Assembly (NCBI RefSeq): GCF_014200175.1
Contig: NZ_JACHBD010000014.1
Coordinates: 1-64,000, forward strand
DNA: 64,000 bases
Reading direction: 5' to 3'
DNA from: Rhizobium lentis
GTDB taxonomy: Bacteria; Pseudomonadota; Alphaproteobacteria; Rhizobiales; Rhizobiaceae
The notes under the pieces were generated by a model, which saw only the letters and a program-made list of their open reading frames with translations, was not told the origin of the DNA and searched no databases. Below are positions 8,508-17,455 of this stretch, in pieces (position 1 is the first letter of the stretch; each line of letters opens with the position of its first letter). The translations under genes were made by a program, and so were the position numbers.

Positions 8508-9619
8508 GCGACCTCCTTGCGGACGGCACCCAGAGCGCCGATCACGCTGCGCGTCATCTCCGCGCAATTGGCGCTTCCGCCATACTCCATTGGGACCGCG
8601 ATCTTGGTCGACAAGCTGTGCTCGACCGCGGCCTCGATCAGCCCGGCGGCGTCAGCAAGCCGCTGATCCGCGTGCTTCACCGCCAGCCAGTCGAGCATCA
8701 TCGCTCCCGACAGGAACATTGCGCCCGGATTGGCGACGCCCTTGCCCGCGATATCGGGAGCGGTCCCGTGTGCCGGCTGGAAGAGGCCGTGCGTATCGCC
8801 GATGTCCGCCGAAGGGGCCATACCCATGCCGCCGATCAGACCGGCCGCAAGGTCGGAAAGGATGTCGCCAAACATGTTCTCGGTCACCAGCACGTCAAGC
8901 GTCCAAGGCTTCTTCACCATGTTGAGCGCCAGCGCGTCGACATAGGCATAGTCCTTCTGCAACTCGGGGTGCTTGGCGGCGATCTCATCGAAAACCTTCC
9001 GGAAGAAAGCCATCGAACTGAAGACATTCGCCTTGTCGACGCAGGTCACCGTGCCGGCCTTGCCGCGACGTTTGCGCTGGGCGGCCAGCTGGAAAGCGAA
9101 TTCGGTAACGCGCTCGGTGCCGGCCCGCGTGATCTGCATCGTGTCGTAGGCCTCTTGGTCGTTTAGCACTTCGCCACGGCCACGCGCATAAAACAGTCCT
9201 TCTGTCTGCTCGCGGACCAACACGAAGTCGATTCCTTCGGCGCGAGGATCGGACAGCACTTTCGGAAGGCCGGGAAACCACCGGATCGGACGGACACCTG
9301 CAAACAGGCCGAACTCCATGCGCAGGTCGAGCTGCGGAATGATTTCCGTCCCGTCCGGGAAGCGGATGTCGGGCCAGCCCATCGCGCCGAAGAGGATTGC
9401 GTCGGATGTCCGGCAGGCCTCGAGCGCGGCGGCGGGCAGGGCCTCGCCGGTCTCCGCGTAGTGCTGGGCACCGGCCTGATGCGTCTCGAACACGAGCGGT
9501 GGCGCGCCCGCCTGGCTGACGGCGGCGTCGATCAATTCCAGGCAGGCAGGCATGACTTCCCTGCCGATCCCGTCGCCGGGAAGGACTGCGATCTTGAGAG
9601 TGTTGTACAACGATGACAT
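8504..9619 (-). CDS. Isocitrate/isopropylmalate dehydrogenase family protein (tartrate dehydrogenase-like)
   Basis: A 371-residue NAD-dependent beta-hydroxyacid dehydrogenase. It begins with the LPGDGIGREV signature, has the VREQTEGLFYARG region, the catalytic VDKANVF segment, the metal-binding NMFGDILSDL motif and the HGTAPDIAGKGVANP nucleotide loop. Length and motifs fit the isopropylmalate/tartrate/D-malate dehydrogenase branch rather than true LeuB, because the gene is isolated from leucine genes. In this operon it may oxidise a tetronate directly to the 3-oxo acid used by the OtnK-like kinase, which would explain why LtnD and OtnI are absent; this is inference. Confidence 0.87.
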   Translation of the reverse strand: MSSLYNTLKIAVLPGDGIGREVMPACLELIDAAVSQAGAPPLVFETHQAGAQHYAETGEALPAAALEACRTSDAILFGAMGWPDIRFPDGTEIIPQLDLRMEFGLFAGVRPIRWFPGLPKVLSDPRAEGIDFVLVREQTEGLFYARGRGEVLNDQEAYDTMQITRAGTERVTEFAFQLAAQRKRRGKAGTVTCVDKANVFSSMAFFRKVFDEIAAKHPELQKDYAYVDALALNMVKKPWTLDVLVTENMFGDILSDLAAGLIGGMGMAPSADIGDTHGLFQPAHGTAPDIAGKGVANPGAMFLSGAMMLDWLAVKHADQRLADAAGLIEAAVEHSLSTKIAVPMEYGGSANCAEMTRSVIGALGAVRKEVA

Positions 9620-9631
9620 TTGAAACCTGTC

Positions 9632-10342
9632 CTAGAGGTGGTTGAGGCCGAGGCGCTCGAGAAGGTCGAGCAGTTCCTTGCCTGCCCGCTCGCGGTGCGC
9701 CTTGTGAATGTTTCTTGCTTTTTCGCGGTCGCCTTCGCGGATTGCTTGCACGAGTTCTGCATGTTCGCGGGTTGAGTTAACCGGCTTGGGACGCATCTTC
9801 AGCGTCACCATCCTGACGCGATGTGCGCGGTCGATGAAATTGAGGACGACCGACTTGAGCATCTGGTTGCCGCCAAGGTCGAGCAGTTGCTCATGAAATC
9901 TTGCGTCCGCCTGCGCCCAGCGCTCCAAATTATCTTGTGAAAGCGCATGGTCCATGTCGGCCGTCGCCTTTTCGAGACCCCGGAGTTGATCCTCGGAAAG
10001 CTGGCGGCTGGCGGCAAGCTCTGCAGCCGTACTTTCCAGCGACGTCAGGATTTCGTAAATTTCCTTCATGTCAGAAATAGAAATCGGCAGAACCCGCATT
10101 CCGTGCCTCGGGATCACCGAGACAAGTCCGTCCTGCTGGAGGCGCATGAGCGCCTCCCTTACGGGCGTCCGGCTCATCCCCAACTGGGACGCGACTTCCT
10201 GTTCGGTCGCCTGGTAACCGGGCGCCCACTTGTTATCCAGGATGAGCTGGCGCAACCGAAGGTGCGCTGTCGCGGTCATTGTTTTCGCGAAGGCGTCCTC
10301 TTTGATCTCTGAGACCGGTGCTGTCTGTTTCCTGGTCGGCAT
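9632..10342 (-). CDS. GntR-family transcriptional regulator (FadR/FCD type)
   Basis: A 236-residue regulator. The N-terminal winged helix carries the GntR signature (SQLGMSRTPVREALMRL), followed by an all-helical FCD ligand domain with the D-x3-H pattern (DARFHEQLLDL). Such proteins usually repress nearby catabolic operons until a sugar acid binds. ATG 10342 was chosen because AAGGGA lies seven bases upstream; TTG 10357 is the other option. It is embedded in the minus-strand operon it probably controls. The 14-bp palindrome at 15040-15053, over the promoter of this operon, is its most likely operator. Confidence 0.9.
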   Translation of the reverse strand: MPTRKQTAPVSEIKEDAFAKTMTATAHLRLRQLILDNKWAPGYQATEQEVASQLGMSRTPVREALMRLQQDGLVSVIPRHGMRVLPISISDMKEIYEILTSLESTAAELAASRQLSEDQLRGLEKATADMDHALSQDNLERWAQADARFHEQLLDLGGNQMLKSVVLNFIDRAHRVRMVTLKMRPKPVNSTREHAELVQAIREGDREKARNIHKAHRERAGKELLDLLERLGLNHL

Positions 10343-10370
10343 TTTCTTTCCCTTCAAGCTGGCTGATTTC

Positions 10371-11231
10371 TCAGGAGCCTACGTATTTTCGCCAGCTATG
10401 TTCAGGCTGGTATCCGAGAACGCTCTTTGCTTTGTCGATCGACAGCAAGGTTTCGTTGTTCCCGATCTGCTTCTTGAACGGGACCCCCGGATACCACCTC
10501 CTGACGAGTTCCTCGTTGGAGGTGGTCATGACCCCATCGTCGTTTGCGATGATGAACACCTCGGCACCTTTGCCGCTCCACTCGAGCGAGCGACGGATCG
10601 CCTGTGCCCCGTCGCGGGCGTCGATATAGGTCCAAAGGTTGAAGCGTCTGCTGCCCGGGTTCTGCTCGAAGGCCGGGAAGTCCGCATACTCGCTCTCGTC
10701 CATAACGTTGGAGAAGCGTAGGCAAACGATCTTGAGCTCGCTGTCCCAGCGGCAATACTGCTTTGCCATCTCCTCGCCGAGATGCTTCGAGAGGGAATAG
10801 GAGGTTTCCGGGCGCGACTGATAATTCTCGTCCGCCGGCAGATAGTCAGGCTTGATCTCGTAAGGAATGCCGAGCAGGGTCTCGCTCGACGCCCACACGA
10901 TGTTCTTGATGCCGAGCAAGCGGCATGACTCGAAAACATTGAACGTCGAAATGGTGTTGACCCGGAAAACATCCGCAGGAGCAACGCGCCCCGGCATCGG
11001 CACAGCGGCCAGATGGACGACGGCTTCAGTGTTGCGATTGTGGTCCCAATCAAAGCCACTGATCGCCTCGATCGTGGCGCGCATATCCTCGAAATCGACC
11101 CTGACGAAGGGGCAGAGGTTTTCTGGCGGAGCGATCGTATCCGCGTTGATGACGTCGTGGCCGCTCTCAACCAGATGCTTGATCGTGGCTCTACCCAGTT
11201 TGCCGCTGCCGCCTGTGACTAAAACTCTCAT
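10371..11231 (-). CDS. NAD(P)-dependent epimerase/dehydratase family oxidoreductase (extended SDR)
   Basis: A 286-residue extended SDR with the GGSGKLGRAT Rossmann motif at the N-terminus, the ASSETLLG segment and the YSLSK catalytic Tyr-Lys pair. The C-terminal domain is complete and ends LGYQPEHSWRKYVGS. It is the intact paralogue of the interrupted gene at 3102-3956. The position between the importer and the catabolic enzymes suggests oxidation of the imported sugar or sugar acid; D-erythronate dehydrogenase DenD and uronate dehydrogenases are extended SDRs of similar size. GGAGG stands just upstream of ATG 11231. Confidence 0.88.
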   Translation of the reverse strand: MRVLVTGGSGKLGRATIKHLVESGHDVINADTIAPPENLCPFVRVDFEDMRATIEAISGFDWDHNRNTEAVVHLAAVPMPGRVAPADVFRVNTISTFNVFESCRLLGIKNIVWASSETLLGIPYEIKPDYLPADENYQSRPETSYSLSKHLGEEMAKQYCRWDSELKIVCLRFSNVMDESEYADFPAFEQNPGSRRFNLWTYIDARDGAQAIRRSLEWSGKGAEVFIIANDDGVMTTSNEELVRRWYPGVPFKKQIGNNETLLSIDKAKSVLGYQPEHSWRKYVGS

Positions 11232-11260
11232 ATCGTAATACCTCCGTAGAACCTTCCAGG

Positions 11261-12238
11261 TTAGCGGCTTCGGCCGACCGCCACAGCCAGGATGATGAGC
11301 ATTCCGCGCGCGATGAGCTGCTGGCTGTAGTCGAGGCCGCCAAGAATAAGACCGTTGTTGATGACACCGATGAGCAGGGCACCGACGATGGAACCGATCA
11401 CGGTGCCGCGTCCGCCGAATAGGCTGGTACCGCCGAGAACCACGGCTGCAATGACAGACAGCTCATCGCCTTCGCCAAGCTGGAAGCGTCCAGACTGCAG
11501 GCGTCCAGCATAGAGCATGCCAGCGATCGCAGCGGCCATCCCCGTCAGTAGCAGCACCTGGAACTTGATTTTCCGGACATCGACGCCGCTGTAGCGAGCT
11601 GCGACCGAGTTTCCGCCTGCCGACATGACCTTGCGGCCGAACGGTGTCTTTCGAAGCGCGATATGGGCGATCGTGCCCAGAACGGCGACCCAGACAACGA
11701 GGACAGGAACAGGGCCGATGTTACCGGAACCAAAGACGAAAATGAACGTATCGTTGATAATTGGAACAGGCGAAGTGCCGCTTACCCACATTCCGACCCC
11801 TCGCGCGATCCCCATCATGCCGAGTGTCACCAAGAACGACGGGATGTTGAGATAGGCAGTCAGGCCGCCGTTTACGGCGCCTACCAGCAGCCCGAGGGTC
11901 AAGCCCGCGAGAATGCCGGGGAATAGACCGTACTTGCTCAGCACCAGGCCAGCGACCACCGACGACAGTCCGGCTATGGCTCCGACCGAGAGGTCGATCT
12001 CGCCCGCCGAGAGTACGAACGACATTGCCATGGAAACGATGGCGACGATCGCAGTCTGCCGCAGGATGTTGAGCAGGTTGTTTGAAGATAGGAATCCGCG
12101 ATCCTGCAGCAGGATCGCGAAGACGATGAAGATGACGACGAAGCCGATGTAGACGACGTAGTCGCGCCAGTTGCTGTGCCACGGCCGCATGTGGGTTGCA
12201 TCCGTCTCTGTGTTCAATGTCTTGGCTTCAGTGGACAT
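11261..12238 (-). CDS. CUT2-family sugar ABC transporter permease (RbsC-like)
   Basis: A 325-residue inner-membrane permease with about eight to ten hydrophobic segments. It has the AGEIDLSVGAIAG signature that in RbsC-type permeases follows an early membrane span, and the AAVVLGGTSLFGGRG motif near the C-terminus. It should form a homodimeric channel for the ATPase encoded directly upstream; the two genes overlap by 11 bases. The ligand is probably a pentose, tetritol or sugar acid, going by the enzymes downstream. Confidence 0.92.
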   Translation of the reverse strand: MSTEAKTLNTETDATHMRPWHSNWRDYVVYIGFVVIFIVFAILLQDRGFLSSNNLLNILRQTAIVAIVSMAMSFVLSAGEIDLSVGAIAGLSSVVAGLVLSKYGLFPGILAGLTLGLLVGAVNGGLTAYLNIPSFLVTLGMMGIARGVGMWVSGTSPVPIINDTFIFVFGSGNIGPVPVLVVWVAVLGTIAHIALRKTPFGRKVMSAGGNSVAARYSGVDVRKIKFQVLLLTGMAAAIAGMLYAGRLQSGRFQLGEGDELSVIAAVVLGGTSLFGGRGTVIGSIVGALLIGVINNGLILGGLDYSQQLIARGMLIILAVAVGRSR

Positions 12239-13811
12239 TTTGGGTTGCCTTCTGAATCGCGACCTGCAGACCGAGTTCGGTGCGGATCAACGGAGATTGA
12301 GTTTCGTCGCCGGCAATCGTGGCCCAGCTTTCGATTTCGTCGCGCTCGATTTCGCGCGCGAGACGTCCGTTGTTCATGACCAGGATGCGGTCGCTTGTTG
12401 CCAGAAGCTCGGCTGGTTCCGACGAGATGACGATGACGGACTTTCCGGAGGAGGCGACGCTCCGAATGAGTTCTACGATCTCGGCCTTTGAACCGATGTC
12501 TACGCCTGCTGTTGGTTCGTCGAGAATGACAACCGAAGGATCAATCGCTAGCCATTTGGCAATAACGATCTTCTGCTGGTTGCCGCCGGAAAGGTTCCTG
12601 ACCTTGTTGTCAGCGGACGGCGTCTTGATCCTCAGTTGCTTGATGAGATCGGAGGTCAGTGTTCCCTCGCGTCGACGGTCGATGAAGGGACCGCGGACGA
12701 GCTGACCGATCTGCGGCAGTCCAAGATTGTCGCCGACGCTGTGCTCGACAACCAGACCTTCCTCGTGGCGGCTCTCCGGAACAAGCACAATGCCAGCCTT
12801 GATCGCATCCGAAGGTGACTTGAACTCAACGGCAGTGTCGCCGAGTTCTACGGTTCCCGCAGTTTTCTTATCAACGCCGAAAAGAAGGCGGGCAAGCTCG
12901 CTCCGGCCAGCGCCCATGAGGCCTGCTATTCCCACAATCTCGCCCCTGTGAACGTCGAAGCTGACATCGCTGGGTTTTCCCGAAGGGCCCGAAAGGCCAC
13001 GTACGCTCAGCGCGGGTTTGCCGCTGCGATCAATGGCGCGCGCCTGGTATTGGAAACCGGTGACACGCTTGCCGACCATGTGCTGCACGATCATGTCGAG
13101 CGTGAATTCGGATGTCTTCCCGGAGGTCACGTTCTGACCGTCACGCAGAATTGTAATCTCGTCGGCGATCGTCATGATCTCGGTCATGCGATGGGAAACG
13201 TAGATCACGGCTGTTCCCGCCGCAGTGAGCTTCTTCAACATGCCGAACAGAGTGTCGGCTTCCTGTGCGCTCAGCGACGAGGTTGGTTCGTCAAGGATAA
13301 GGATCCTGGCGTCCTGGTGGATGGCCTTGGCGATCTCGGTCAGCTGGGCCTGGCCGGGGCTGAGTTCAAAAACAGGCGTCCTCGGATCAACCCTGAGGTT
13401 GAGTTGGCCGATGATCTCGGCTGCCTGTGCGATTTCCCTGCGCTCGTCGACCAAGATCGACAGGCGGCGGGGCTCCCGGTTGAGGAAAATGTTCTGGGCG
13501 ACCGTGAGGGTGGGGATCAGGCTGAGGTCCTGGAAGATCATCTCAATGCCGAGCCTGCGGGAATTCTCCGGGGAGCTTGACGACATGTGTTCGCCAAAAA
13601 CCTCGATGGATCCCTCCGTGGGTGTGACCACGCCCTGCAGGATCTTCAACAGCGTAGACTTGCCGGCGCCATTTTCGCCGACCAGCGCATGGATTGTCCC
13701 GGGTTGGATCGTCAGGCTGACACCGCGCAATGCGTGCACGCCGCCAAACGATTTCCTGACGTCGCGCATCCTGACGGCGGCGAGGGTTTCGGTGACTGCT
13801 TGAGTGTTCAT
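12228..13811 (-). CDS. CUT2-family sugar ABC transporter ATP-binding protein (RbsA-like)
   Basis: A 527-residue fused double ATPase. The first nucleotide-binding domain has Walker A GENGAGKST near residue 46, a weak signature loop (ELSPGQAQLTE) and Walker B ILILDEPTSSL. The second has the degenerate Walker A GLMGAGRSE usual for this family, an intact LSGGNQQK signature and Walker B VVILDEPTAGVD. It powers the importer formed with the flanking permease and binding protein genes. Confidence 0.94.
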   Translation of the reverse strand: MNTQAVTETLAAVRMRDVRKSFGGVHALRGVSLTIQPGTIHALVGENGAGKSTLLKILQGVVTPTEGSIEVFGEHMSSSSPENSRRLGIEMIFQDLSLIPTLTVAQNIFLNREPRRLSILVDERREIAQAAEIIGQLNLRVDPRTPVFELSPGQAQLTEIAKAIHQDARILILDEPTSSLSAQEADTLFGMLKKLTAAGTAVIYVSHRMTEIMTIADEITILRDGQNVTSGKTSEFTLDMIVQHMVGKRVTGFQYQARAIDRSGKPALSVRGLSGPSGKPSDVSFDVHRGEIVGIAGLMGAGRSELARLLFGVDKKTAGTVELGDTAVEFKSPSDAIKAGIVLVPESRHEEGLVVEHSVGDNLGLPQIGQLVRGPFIDRRREGTLTSDLIKQLRIKTPSADNKVRNLSGGNQQKIVIAKWLAIDPSVVILDEPTAGVDIGSKAEIVELIRSVASSGKSVIVISSEPAELLATSDRILVMNNGRLAREIERDEIESWATIAGDETQSPLIRTELGLQVAIQKATQNVH

Positions 13812-13835
13812 GGTCGTTGTCCGCCGCTGGGGACG

Positions 13836-13857
13836 GGGAGCGGCCGGAGCCGCTCCC
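13836..13857 (-). terminator. Hairpin between binding-protein and ATPase genes
   Basis: Inverted repeat with 9-bp arms (GGGAGCGGC at 13836-13844, GCCGCTCCC at 13849-13857) and a 4-base loop, with no T tract. It lies right after the binding-protein stop codon on the transcribed strand. It probably stabilises or attenuates the message so that the binding protein is made in excess over the membrane components. Confidence 0.55.
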
Positions 13858-13865
13858 GCGCACCG

Positions 13866-14996
13866 TTAGTTCATTGCGTCGGTGAGAATCTTCGGTGCCT
13901 GGTCGCCGTTCGACTGCGGCCACGCCTCGATCAGGTTATCGCGGGTCACCGCAAGGGCCGGGAGCACCACGTAGGGAGGTGCGTCCTTTCCGAGTAGGGC
14001 GTATCCGGCAAGGATGCCCTCGGCATAACCAGCGCCGTACGGACGCTGGGATCCGGTTCCCTTGACGTAACCCTTCTTAGCCATGTCGATCGAGATGTTG
14101 ACGCCAAGGTCGCAAGTGGTGATGACGAGGCTCTTGGACGCGCCCGCTGCGCGCGCCGCTGACAGGACGCCTTCTGTTGGAACGTCCCACACGGCCCAGA
14201 TGCCATTGAGGTTGGGGTGGGCCGTCAGCATTGCGGAGGCGACGCGCTCGGATTCGCTTGAGAAATCAGGGCCTCCGACACCGGTCTCCTGGACGATCTT
14301 GATATCCGGATAATCCTTGATCGCTTCCTTGAAGCCGACCACGCGTTCTTTGGTGGCAAAAAGGTCGGACGCATGCGGGATGAGACCGATTTCGCCCTTG
14401 CCGTCGAGCGCCTTGGCCATGAGCAGTGCGGCGACCTTTCCCATCCCGCGGTTGTCGGAAGAGACGAGGCTCACATAGTCTTTGCCAGCCTTCATCCCGG
14501 CGCCGGTCTGGTCAAGGAAGATGATCTTAATGCCAGCGGCAGCAGCTTTCTTGTATGCTGCGGCCGTGGCTGACTGCTCGGCGGGAACGGTGATCATGAC
14601 GTCAGGTTTGAGCGCCATGACGCTTTCGATGTCTGAAACTTGCTGCTCCGCGCGATATCCAGCATCAGTCGTCGCAACGATTTCGACGCCGAGCTCTTCC
14701 AGGGCCTTCTTTTGCCCGGCCATCTGGGCCTTGGCCCAGTCAGACGCCGTGTAGTGCATCACAATGGCCGCTTTGGCATGCTTCGCCTTGATCTTTTCGA
14801 TCTCTTCGGCGGATAGCTTCAGGTCGCTCGCGAGGGTCGCTTTTTCGCCGTTGGGCCCGCTTGCCGGGTGACTTTCAATATCCTTGATCTGTTTATCGAC
14901 ATCGATCGCGAAGGCGCTCGGCGCATAGGCAGCGCTGCCGCCGAGGGCAGTGGCAAGGGCGATCATCTGTAGGGACTTGCGCATCGTCATAGGCAT
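13866..14996 (-). CDS. Sugar ABC transporter substrate-binding protein (periplasmic)
   Basis: A 376-residue type I periplasmic binding protein (peripla_BP_4 / RbsB-like). The first 30 residues form a Sec signal peptide ending AFA before IDVDK. It has the LALKPDVMITVPAEQSA region, the FLDQTGAG hinge segment and the ASDLFATKERVVGFKEA segment typical of CUT2 binding proteins. ATG 14996 follows GGGAGGAA. It is first in the minus-strand operon, with the promoter and palindromic operator candidate about 45 bases upstream. Ligand unknown. Confidence 0.92.
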   Translation of the reverse strand: MPMTMRKSLQMIALATALGGSAAYAPSAFAIDVDKQIKDIESHPASGPNGEKATLASDLKLSAEEIEKIKAKHAKAAIVMHYTASDWAKAQMAGQKKALEELGVEIVATTDAGYRAEQQVSDIESVMALKPDVMITVPAEQSATAAAYKKAAAAGIKIIFLDQTGAGMKAGKDYVSLVSSDNRGMGKVAALLMAKALDGKGEIGLIPHASDLFATKERVVGFKEAIKDYPDIKIVQETGVGGPDFSSESERVASAMLTAHPNLNGIWAVWDVPTEGVLSAARAAGASKSLVITTCDLGVNISIDMAKKGYVKGTGSQRPYGAGYAEGILAGYALLGKDAPPYVVLPALAVTRDNLIEAWPQSNGDQAPKILTDAMN

Positions 14997-15039
14997 TTCG
15001 GTTCCTCCCTTTAAGGCCTATTGAGTTCCTCGAATTCAA

Positions 15040-15075
15040 TAACGTATACGTTAATGCATTTGTAAAAGCTGTCAA
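15040..15075 (-). promoter_or_regulatory. Promoter of the 14996-4056 operon with palindromic operator
   Basis: On the minus strand, TTGACA (15075-15070) and TAACGT (15053-15048) are 16 bases apart and could be the -35 and -10 boxes. A perfect 14-bp palindrome, TAACGTATACGTTA at 15040-15053, covers the proposed -10. Binding of a dimer there would block transcription. The GntR protein at 9632-10342 is the best candidate. The 15000-15298 stretch otherwise holds no gene I can support. Confidence 0.5.
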
Positions 15076-15298
15076 CTGAAGAAATGTCGGGAAACATCGG
15101 CGAGCCGAATTGAGCATCCCGCCTTTGGGATGGTTTCAACCACCGTGAGTGCCCAACGCGGTAGTCATCACGGTGGTCGTCTTGTCCGTTTGCCACCAAA
15201 CGGGTCGAGGCAGACCGCCCCCGTGAAAGCGACCCGGGACGATCCTTCCGGCTCCCGATCGACGCGGTAGCCAAATAAAAGCTATTGCGCAAATACAG

Positions 15299-15320
15299 AG
15301 GTATAAGGTATGAGGTATGA
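15299..15320 (+). promoter_or_regulatory. AGGTATR heptad repeat, copy A (upstream of tkt)
   Basis: Three tandem heptads AGGTATA, AGGTATG, AGGTATG at 15299-15319, about 140 bases upstream of the transketolase start. The same heptad block occurs at 22655-22680, 25081-25097 and (reverse strand) 33240-33265, always upstream of genes of the RLP cluster. I read it as the operator of the GntR regulator at 21030-21731. The stretch from 15321 to 15460 is AT-rich and carries no gene. Confidence 0.6.
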
Positions 15321-15460
15321 TGTCGATGGGCAGACTTTTCGCAGTCGCAGCGGAATGTGATATTGTTATGTTTATCGTGTGTATTGCGTTATTTTGTGTT
15401 CTGATATTGTGATGTCCAGAAAAATGCGCCACATTGGTCGCGGTTTATGGGGAGGAAGAA

Positions 15461-17455
15461 TTGACAGCAGCAGTTTCGATCCGCGATCTCGCGAACGCTA
15501 TCCGTGTCCTGTCCATCGACGCGGTTGAGGCCGCAAAGTCCGGGCACCCCGGAATGCCCATGGGCATGGCTGATGCGGCGGCGGTGCTGTTCGGCCGGCA
15601 CCTCAAGTTCGATTCAAGCGAACCTGGCTGGCCGGACCGCGATCGTTTCGTCCTGTCGAACGGCCATGGCTCGATGCTGCTCTACAGCCTTCTGCACCTC
15701 ACCGGGTACGAAGACATGACGATTGAGCAGGTTCGCAACTTCCGCCAATGGGGCTCCAAAACGCCAGGTCATCCCGAATATGGGCACACCGCTGGCGTCG
15801 AGACGACCACCGGGCCGCTCGGACAGGGGATCGCGTCGGCTGTCGGAATGGCTATTGCGGAGCGGCGCCTATCAACCGAATTTGGCGCAGCGCTTGTCGA
15901 TCACCGGACGTACGTTTTCTGTGGAGATGGGTGTCTCATGGAAGGTGTTGGTCAGGAAGCTGCTTCGCTGGCCGGCCACCTGCAGCTCGGCAAGTTGATC
16001 GTCCTTTACGACGACAACTCCATCACCATCGACGGCTCGACCGCAATCGCGTTTTCAGAAAATGTGCTCGCGAGGTTCGACGCGTACGGATGGCACACGC
16101 AGCGCGTTGACGGTCATGATCCGGATGCGATCGACGCGGCGATCTCGCAGGCGAAGGCGGAAGCATCCAGACCATCCCTCATAGCCCTGAAAACCATCAT
16201 TGGATACGGCTCTCCGTCAAGGGCAGGAACAAGCTCCGTACATGGTGCACCGCTCGGCGCCAGCGAAGCCGCCGCGACGAAGGCAGTCTATGGCTGGACG
16301 GCGGACACTTTCGAGATTCCTGCTCCAATCCTCAAAACTTGGCGCGAAGTCGGCGCGAAGGGCGCCAAGGCGCGCAAGGACTGGCAAGCGCGGCTCGAAG
16401 CAGCGGGCGCAGATGCCAGAAGTGAGTTTGAACGCCGCACCGCCGGCTCATTGCCAGCGCGATATGAGGAAGCGGTCAACGCCGCCAAGGCAAAGCTGCT
16501 CGAAAAGCCGCAATCAGTGGCAACGCGTAAGGCAAGCCAGATCGCACTGGAAGCGCTGACGGAGCTGCTTCCGGAAATGATCGGCGGGTCCGCTGACCTC
16601 ACCCACTCAAACTTGACCCGGGTTCCGGCCGTCGACAGCGATTTCACCGCCGCTGCAAGCGGGCGGTATGTCAGCTATGGCGTTAGAGAGTTTGCCATGG
16701 CCGCCGCGATGAACGGTATGGCGGCTCACGGCGGCGTCATACCCTATGGTGGCACGTTCCTCGTCTTCTCGGATTATTGCCGCAATGCCATTCGTGTGGC
16801 GGCTCTGATGGGCGTCCGCTCTATCTTCGTGATGACGCATGACTCGATCGGTCTCGGCGAAGACGGTCCGACGCACCAGCCCGTCGAGCATCTTGCCAGC
16901 CTCAGGGCAATGCCGAACTTGCATGTATTCCGGCCCGCCGACACCATCGAGACGTTGGAATGCTGGGATCTTGCAATAACCAGCAAGAACACACCGTCGG
17001 TTTTGGCGCTCTCGCGGCAGAATGTCCCGCAACTGCACGCCCAGCGTGACGGCATCAATCGCTGCGCACGGGGAGCCTATGTGCTGCGGGAAGCGAGCAG
17101 CGAACGTGCCGTCACAATCATCGCCACCGGAACGGAAGTCGCGCTTGCGATCCAGGCTGCCGACGAGCTTGAGGCGAGAAACATTCCCGCCGCTGTCGTC
17201 TCGATGCCGAGCTGGGATTTCTTCGAACAGCAGCCCAAGGACTACCGCAGCTCGGTCCTCGGCAACGCGCCGCGCATTGCCGTGGAAGCGCTCTCGAAGT
17301 TCGGCTGGACTAGGTATGTCGACAGCGAAGACGACGTGATCGGGATGTCCGGCTTCGGAGCGTCTGCGCCGGCCGAGACGCTGTACGAGCAATTTGGGAT
17401 CACGCGTGACGCAATCGTCACGCGCGCCCTAGCAAGGATAAGGGGCAAGCAATGA
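15461..17455 (+). CDS. tkt: Transketolase
   Basis: A 664-residue full-length transketolase: N-terminal pyrophosphate domain with SGHPGMPMG near residue 27, the thiamine diphosphate/Mg GDGCLMEG motif, the pyrimidine domain with GVREFAMAAAMNG and a C-terminal domain. It interconverts xylulose 5-phosphate plus erythrose 4-phosphate with fructose 6-phosphate plus glyceraldehyde 3-phosphate. TTG 15461 is chosen because GGGGAGGAAGAA sits directly before it; TTG 15434 is less well placed. It leads an operon with fbp, fba, tpiA and rpiB homologues, a full route for consuming erythrose 4-phosphate. It is probably a second copy beside a housekeeping tkt. Confidence 0.94.
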   Translation: MTAAVSIRDLANAIRVLSIDAVEAAKSGHPGMPMGMADAAAVLFGRHLKFDSSEPGWPDRDRFVLSNGHGSMLLYSLLHLTGYEDMTIEQVRNFRQWGSKTPGHPEYGHTAGVETTTGPLGQGIASAVGMAIAERRLSTEFGAALVDHRTYVFCGDGCLMEGVGQEAASLAGHLQLGKLIVLYDDNSITIDGSTAIAFSENVLARFDAYGWHTQRVDGHDPDAIDAAISQAKAEASRPSLIALKTIIGYGSPSRAGTSSVHGAPLGASEAAATKAVYGWTADTFEIPAPILKTWREVGAKGAKARKDWQARLEAAGADARSEFERRTAGSLPARYEEAVNAAKAKLLEKPQSVATRKASQIALEALTELLPEMIGGSADLTHSNLTRVPAVDSDFTAAASGRYVSYGVREFAMAAAMNGMAAHGGVIPYGGTFLVFSDYCRNAIRVAALMGVRSIFVMTHDSIGLGEDGPTHQPVEHLASLRAMPNLHVFRPADTIETLECWDLAITSKNTPSVLALSRQNVPQLHAQRDGINRCARGAYVLREASSERAVTIIATGTEVALAIQAADELEARNIPAAVVSMPSWDFFEQQPKDYRSSVLGNAPRIAVEALSKFGWTRYVDSEDDVIGMSGFGASAPAETLYEQFGITRDAIVTRALARIRGKQ

